64,000 nt of DNA from NCBI RefSeq assembly GCF_000715075.1, contig NC_134103.1, positions 76,075,519 through 76,139,518 of the forward strand. Reading direction: 5' to 3'. Source of the DNA: Nicotiana tabacum (taxonomy: Eukaryota; Streptophyta; Magnoliopsida; Solanales; Solanaceae). Under the pieces are notes generated by a model. The model was not told where the DNA came from. It made no database searches and saw only the letters and a program-made list of their open reading frames with translations. The position numbers were made by a program, and so were the translations under genes. Shown here piece by piece: positions 59,670-64,000 of this stretch (its first letter is position 1; every line of letters starts with the position of its first letter).

Positions 59670-60743
59670 GTGTACCTTTTGCTCGGGCCGGCGCTCGATT
59701 AATATGACTTGCTCTAGCTCCTCGATCGTCGATTTTGTGGCATCGGAGTCATCGGGAATTACGAAAGTTCGAGGGACCCTTTGGTCTCCATCCTCCTCGA
59801 TTTTCTGGTTGTCTGGCTGGGTTGAAGCCGCTGTCTGTGATTGCTATTTGGTGTCCCGTTCTCCTTTCGGGCCCGATCCCTTTATCGGCGAAAGTGAGGA
59901 CATTGGTTTGGCTTCGTCGACGGCGAACATTTCTTTCGCGGCTGGTTTCTCTCCGTACACCGTTTTGACATCTCCCGACGTCGGAAATTTGAGGACCTGG
60001 TGTAGGGTCGAAGGCACGGCTCTCATGTTGTGGATCCATGGCCTTCCGATAAGGGCGTTATACCTCATATCACCTTCGATCACGTAAAACTTTGTTTCCT
60101 GGATAGTTTCGGCCACGTTTATTGGTAAGACTATCTCCCCTTTGGTGGTTTCGCATGCTATATTGAACCCGTTTAGGACCAGAGTTGCAGGTACGATCTG
60201 ATCCTGCAGGCCGAGCTGTTCCACTACCTTCAATCGGATGATATTGGCCGAGCTACCTGGATCGATCAACACACGCTTAATTTTAGTTTTATTTATGAGT
60301 ACGGATATTACCAGCGCGTCGTTGTGAGGTTGGATGACCCCCTCTGAATCTTCATCACCAAAGGACAGAATCCCCATGGGTGCACAATCTTGAGTCCGAG
60401 ATCGCTTTTCCCTCACCATCGATGTTTTAGTGCGTTTGAGCATCGGTCCCCGTGGGTTATTGATGTCGCCGATGATCATGTGGATAACGTGCTGTGGTTC
60501 TTCTTGCTCGTTCTGCTTGCTGAAATCCCTACTTCTAAAATGGCTCTTTGCCCTATCACTCAGAAACTCCCGAAGATGCCCTTTGTTAAATAGGCTTGCA
60601 ATCTTCCGTTTTGTGGCCATGGGTACCATGATATTCGCACGTTTGATTGGGATTTCTTCGGGCAGGATCGGTCTGCATTGGTCGAGGCCATTTAGTGTCT
60701 TCGATGCGTCCGATGGCAGACACGAGAGCGGATGCACCAACAC
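59670..60743 (-). pseudogene. Tat element protease region
   Basis: Contains SLFNKGHLREFLSDRAKSHF (end of Gag), VISVLINKTKIKRVLIDPGS (aspartic protease, Asp-Pro-Gly-Ser), SANIIRLKVVEQLGL and YNALIGRPWIHNMRAVPSTL. It is not in the same frame as gag; the shift lies just after the zinc knuckle. A short acidic linker (about 59670-59843) leads to the RT. Confidence 0.85.
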
Positions 60744-62073
60744 TGAAGTTATATTCTGATAATCGAGGTGCTTCTATAGGCTCGGCATATTTATCGAAGC
60801 CGCTCTTACTCATAAGCCTCCGAGAATTTTGCCCCCGATCAATTCTTTGACTGTTCCAAACTGCGTTGTGTATTGAACCATTATTCACTCGATCGGCGAC
60901 GTACGGTCGATATCTGTTTGACCTTTGCTCTCTGTCGATCTGCTTTTGATTAATAACTATCTTGTTCTGATGAACAGGTCCGTACGGGGCCCCCGACTGG
61001 TCATCCTCGACCCTAATTTTCGATTGATATCGGTTGTGCACATCTGCCCAAGTTACCGCCGGATACTCGATCAAATTTTGTTTCAGCCGATGTGATGCTG
61101 TCGAACTTAGCTCGTTCAACCCTTGGGTGAAAGCTTGTACGGCCCAGTCGTCGGTGACCGGGGGTAATTCCATGCGTTCCATTTGAAACTGGGATACGAA
61201 TTCCCTCAGCATTTCTCCCTGCCTTTGCTTTACTTTGAAGAGGTTTGATTTTCTCGTTGCAACCTTTATGGCACCAGCATGCGCTTTTACGAACGAATTT
61301 GCCAACATGGCAAAAGAATCGATGGAATTCGGTGGTAAATTGTGATACCAAATCATAGCTCCTTTCGAGAGGGTCTCCCCGAACTTTTTCAACAGCACGG
61401 ACTCGATCTCATCGTCTTCCAAATCGTTGCCTTTTATGGCACATGTGTAAGAGGTGACATGTTCGTTAGGATCGGTCGTACCATTATATTTGGGAATTTC
61501 GGGCATACGAAATTTTTTGGGGATTGGCTTCGGTGCCGCACTCGACGGAAAAGGCTTTTGTATGAATTTTTTTGAATCAAGCCCTTTTATCATTGGTGGA
61601 GCCCCCGGGATTTGATCGAACCTGGCATTATACGTTTCCACCCTCTTGCCATTGGTTTCGACTCGTTTTGTGAGTTCTTCGAGCAATTTAGTAATTCCGG
61701 GAGTAGTCCCCGATTCCTGCTCGATAGATTTTACCATGGCAGGCTCTGTTCTGGGGGTGACTTCTCGAAGTGGATTGGAAACCGGCCTGCTTTGTGCGCG
61801 AGTTTGGCTCTGTAGCTGAGCTATCGCTAATTGTTGGGCTTGCAACATCTCGAAGATCGTGCGTAAGTTGGCCCCGATCTCCTCTGGGTTTTGGGTGTTT
61901 TGGGCTACGGATCGAGCACCACCCTGAATGCTTCTTTCTGGTTCGGAACGCTGGTTTGCTTCCAAAGCAATTTGTGAATTGACATCCAGTGGTATTTCGG
62001 CTAGAATCTCGGGTAGTGCCAAGTTGTTGGTTTCATCTTGAAGGCCAGCCTCGTAATCGGTCGGTGAAGCCAT
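60586..62073 (-). pseudogene. Tat element gag
   Basis: A 495-codon open frame starting MASPTDYEAGLQDETNN about 75 nt after the primer site. It has a long N-terminal segment with a predicted coiled coil (LRTIFEMLQAQQLAIAQLQS), the retrotransposon-gag core (PKYNGTTDPNEHVTSYTCAI, LPPNSIDSFAMLANSFVKAH, LREFVSQFQMERMEL), a basic stretch, and the knuckle CEYHGTHGHKTEDC (only three of the usual metal ligands in standard spacing). A short deletion right after the knuckle cuts off the fusion to protease. The capsid part itself appears open. Confidence 0.88.
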
Positions 62074-62146
62074 TCGGTCGGTTGCTATTCGTAGCTGAGC
62101 CTGAATTGAAGATGTTTTCGGAAATAAGTGACCACTGTTATCCTCG

Positions 62147-62166
62147 GCCCCACGGTAGGCCCCAAA
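62147..62166 (-). other. Presumed primer binding site of the Tat element
   Basis: On the minus strand TTTGGGGCCTACCGTGGGGC starts 1 nt after the 5' LTR. I cannot match it to a particular tRNA with certainty. Confidence 0.5.
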
Positions 62167-62167
62167 C

Positions 62168-62903
62168 TGTTTACCCGAAAAATGGATAGAGTTGAATTTA
62201 TACGCAGTTCCGAAAATATGTGGTACAACTTAACACAAAATATAAAGATAAATAAAAATATGAATATAGATTGGAGAAACAATTAGTCTGGATAAGGCAA
62301 TCATGAACAGTGAACCTTAGGATTTAACAAAAATAGAATCAGTCTAAGAAACTGTAATGATCACCCTTTTTTGTAGAGAAAATAATACTTTTGCTATAAT
62401 ATAAATCTCAGAAAAAAGATGTCCTTGCAGAAATAATAACCTAGCCTCTTTATAGTGGAGAGATTTGGCTCCAAGTATAATAAAATAAATATTCAGTGGG
62501 AGACCCATGCTAAATTAGTTTTTCCATAATTTCTGCCAAGATTCCCTCTAGTGGAATTACAACGGTTTTTGTGTGCGAGCTCGATCTTGCTTAGAATCCT
62601 CGATTTTAGTTTGAGCTTGGTTTCGGCTCGAATTTATGATCTTGGTTCGAGCCCGACCCTGGTTCGAGCCCTTGAATTGATTCCAGGTCGATGTAGGTTG
62701 ATTTTTAAATTATCAGCACGATAGATCTACCCGCATCGTAGTTCGATTCTTGTTCGAGTTTGATTATGATATCGATCTCATCACGGACCGGCCCTCCCGG
62801 GTTCTAGGTTAGTTCGTGCCCCCCTTCGGGATCTTACTTCGATACACCGCCCTTCGAACCGTACCGGACATGCCAAGGCTGAAATTTATTTCGACCGTAT
62901 ACA
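62168..62903 (-). repeat. 5' LTR of the Tat element
   Basis: This 736-bp LTR is paired with 51571-52291. It differs by scattered substitutions and an extra ~15-bp duplicated segment. Confidence 0.93.
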
Positions 62904-62908
62904 AGAGT

Positions 62909-63531
62909 CCTATTGATTATTTCATTATTCGAACAACTCGTGGATGAGAGTTGGGACAACTTTGGTTTGCCCAAATCTGTAGAAATATAAAGATACTTTT
63001 AATACACAATATAAATATTAGTGGCTAATTCCACGACTTTTACGAAATTTTATGGGGCCTTATATTCTTCTGTCCTCCAATAAGGGTCGTGATAACTTTA
63101 TTCCCCAAGACTCCCCTTTAAGTATTTATAATTAAATAATAAAAATTTATTTACAAACATATGTCATGCAAATACGAATAAAACCGCTTTCTTCCAAGTA
63201 TTAAAAGGTGATGTCTTTTTTCATATTCTATCCTCAATTTGGTTTTTATAATTCATGTCCACAACAGTTTAATAATTAACAGTCAGACTCAGAAATATCT
63301 CAATCTGAAACCAGTTGAAATCAATAATAAATATCTAGTTCGTTGCATTATAGTTAGAACCCGTGTCACTTTAAAATTGTCAACTTCTTTTACTTTTCAT
63401 TTTGTTTGTCTTTAATCAAACTACTAACGAAGAGTAGTTGTAGAGAGGGAGAGAGAGAGAGCAAAAACGACGAGAATTTGAAGGTGTTGCCGAAAACTTG
63501 AGGCTAATTAAGCTTAAAGAATCAATAAAGA
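62909..63531 (+). promoter_or_regulatory. Upstream region and leader of the ROP/RAC gene
   Basis: AT-rich intergenic DNA ending in a purine-rich leader with a (GA)n run (about 63445-63462). GA/CT repeats close to the start are common in plant core promoters and leaders. No clear TATA box was found near the expected position. Confidence 0.5.
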
Positions 63532-63630
63532 ATGAGCGGGTCTCGGTTTATAAAGTGTGTCACCGTCGGCGACGGAGCAGTGGGTAAAACTTGTCTCCTC
63601 ATTTCCTATACCAGCAATACTTTTCCCTCT
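63532..63630 (+). CDS. ROP/RAC small GTPase, first exon
   Basis: Exon 1 (33 codons) of a plant Rho-type GTPase, a membrane-associated switch that directs actin, vesicle traffic and polar growth. It opens [20 protein letters not shown] and continues [13 protein letters not shown]. The P-loop GDGAVGKT (residues 13-20) binds the nucleotide phosphates. The donor TCT|GTAAGTT comes exactly where ROP genes usually have their first intron, before the effector loop (DYVPTVFDNF in relatives). The rest of the gene lies beyond the window. Which ROP paralogue this is cannot be told from so short a piece. Confidence 0.93.
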
Positions 63631-63634
63631 GTAA

Positions 63635-63677
<43 letters not shown>

Positions 63678-64000
63678 ACTGTACTTTATCTGTAAGTTAA
63701 CGTTTGTCTTTAGCCTGCTAATTGGGATACTTGATCCGCTAGTTTTCCCAGTGGTGGATTTCTTAGTTTGAGTTTATATCAAATTGGGGCACTTAGAGAA
63801 TACTGAATATTTTTTAAATTAGAAAAAATAAGCTAGTTCTTGGACATAGATTTGATTGAAACTTAAAAAAAAAGTTTTTGAAGTTGTGTTTGAAAAATAA
63901 TTTTTGAAAGTTAAAGTTGTGTTTGGACATATATTTTATTTGAAAAAAAGTTAGAAGTTGAAGTTATGTGGAACAAAAGTTTTCGCCCAAAAAGTGCCCT
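63631..64000 (+). other. ROP/RAC intron 1, partial
   Basis: The intron begins with GTAAGTT and a (CT)n microsatellite (63637-63674). From about 63850 the text has repeated AAGTTGTGTTTG-like segments, suggestive of a MITE cut by the window edge. Confidence 0.7.

Larger units (their letters stand above)
51571..62903 (-). mobile_element. Ty3-gypsy Tat-lineage element with antisense gene, inactive
   Basis: A minus-strand element with LTRs 62168-62903 (5') and 51571-52291 (3') and a perfect AGAGT duplication (51566-51570, 62904-62908). gag, protease, RT, RNase H and integrase run on the minus strand in gypsy order. Between integrase and the 3' LTR lies a plus-strand gene with introns plus a tandem array. 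Antisense ORFs in this place are known from some Tat-lineage elements. Frameshifts and stops occur in both gene sets. Confidence 0.93.

Overview
This is a window of plant nuclear DNA. Intron-rich genes have GT-AG splice sites, there is a complete GH35 beta-galactosidase and a ROP/RAC GTPase, and Ty1-copia, Ty3-gypsy, LINE and hAT-type elements are nested densely in AT-rich DNA. The repeat families resemble those of Solanaceae, and a Nicotiana-like genome is my best guess; the window alone does not prove it. Only three segments look like working or recently working coding sequence: the beta-galactosidase on the minus strand (18 exons, 829 codons), the first exon of a ROP/RAC GTPase at the right end, and the single ORF of a very young non-autonomous Athila-like element. 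Most of the rest is transposon or decayed gene.

Layout, left to right. (1) 1-11.7 kb: a LINE relic (zf-RVT region) that is itself a ~440-bp tandem array, split by a Del/Tekay-type chromovirus (507-10983, TSD GAAAC) with 2.7-kb LTRs and a dead gag-pol. (2) 11.7-19 kb: non-coding DNA with a microsatellite, a 326-bp tandem duplication, a chromovirus-type LTR remnant ending at 18145, a DUF4283 gene fragment and a LINE reverse-transcriptase fragment. (3) 20.7-25.0 kb: the beta-galactosidase gene. (4) 26-38 kb: a nest inside a subtilase pseudogene. A copia solo LTR (27050-37185, TSD CATTC) holds a hAT-type element (TSD ATAGTAAC), a Tat/Ogre-type solo LTR (TSD CAAAG) and a complete, nearly mutation-free Athila-like element (30458-36643, TSD GTGTC). 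A second hAT-type element lies just to the left. (5) 38.5-50.4 kb: a minus-strand Sirevirus-like copia element (TSD CAATT) of the same LTR family, interrupted by a 2.5-kb solo LTR. (6) 51.6-62.9 kb: a minus-strand Tat-lineage gypsy element (TSD AGAGT). It carries, in opposite orientation, a three-intron gene with its own TATA box, followed by a ~100-bp tandem array. (7) 63.5 kb to the end: the start of the ROP/RAC gene.

Taken together, insertion boundaries could be fixed to the base by LTR/TIR ends plus target-site duplications for eight of the nine principal insertions. The exception is the chromovirus-type LTR remnant at 16-18 kb, where only the right end is certain. No new molecular system is demonstrated. 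The most unusual features are the promoter-bearing, spliced antisense gene of the Tat element, the young Athila-like element whose only protein has a zinc-knuckle-like head and a coiled coil, and clusters of CpG-containing palindromes in the LTRs of three unrelated families.
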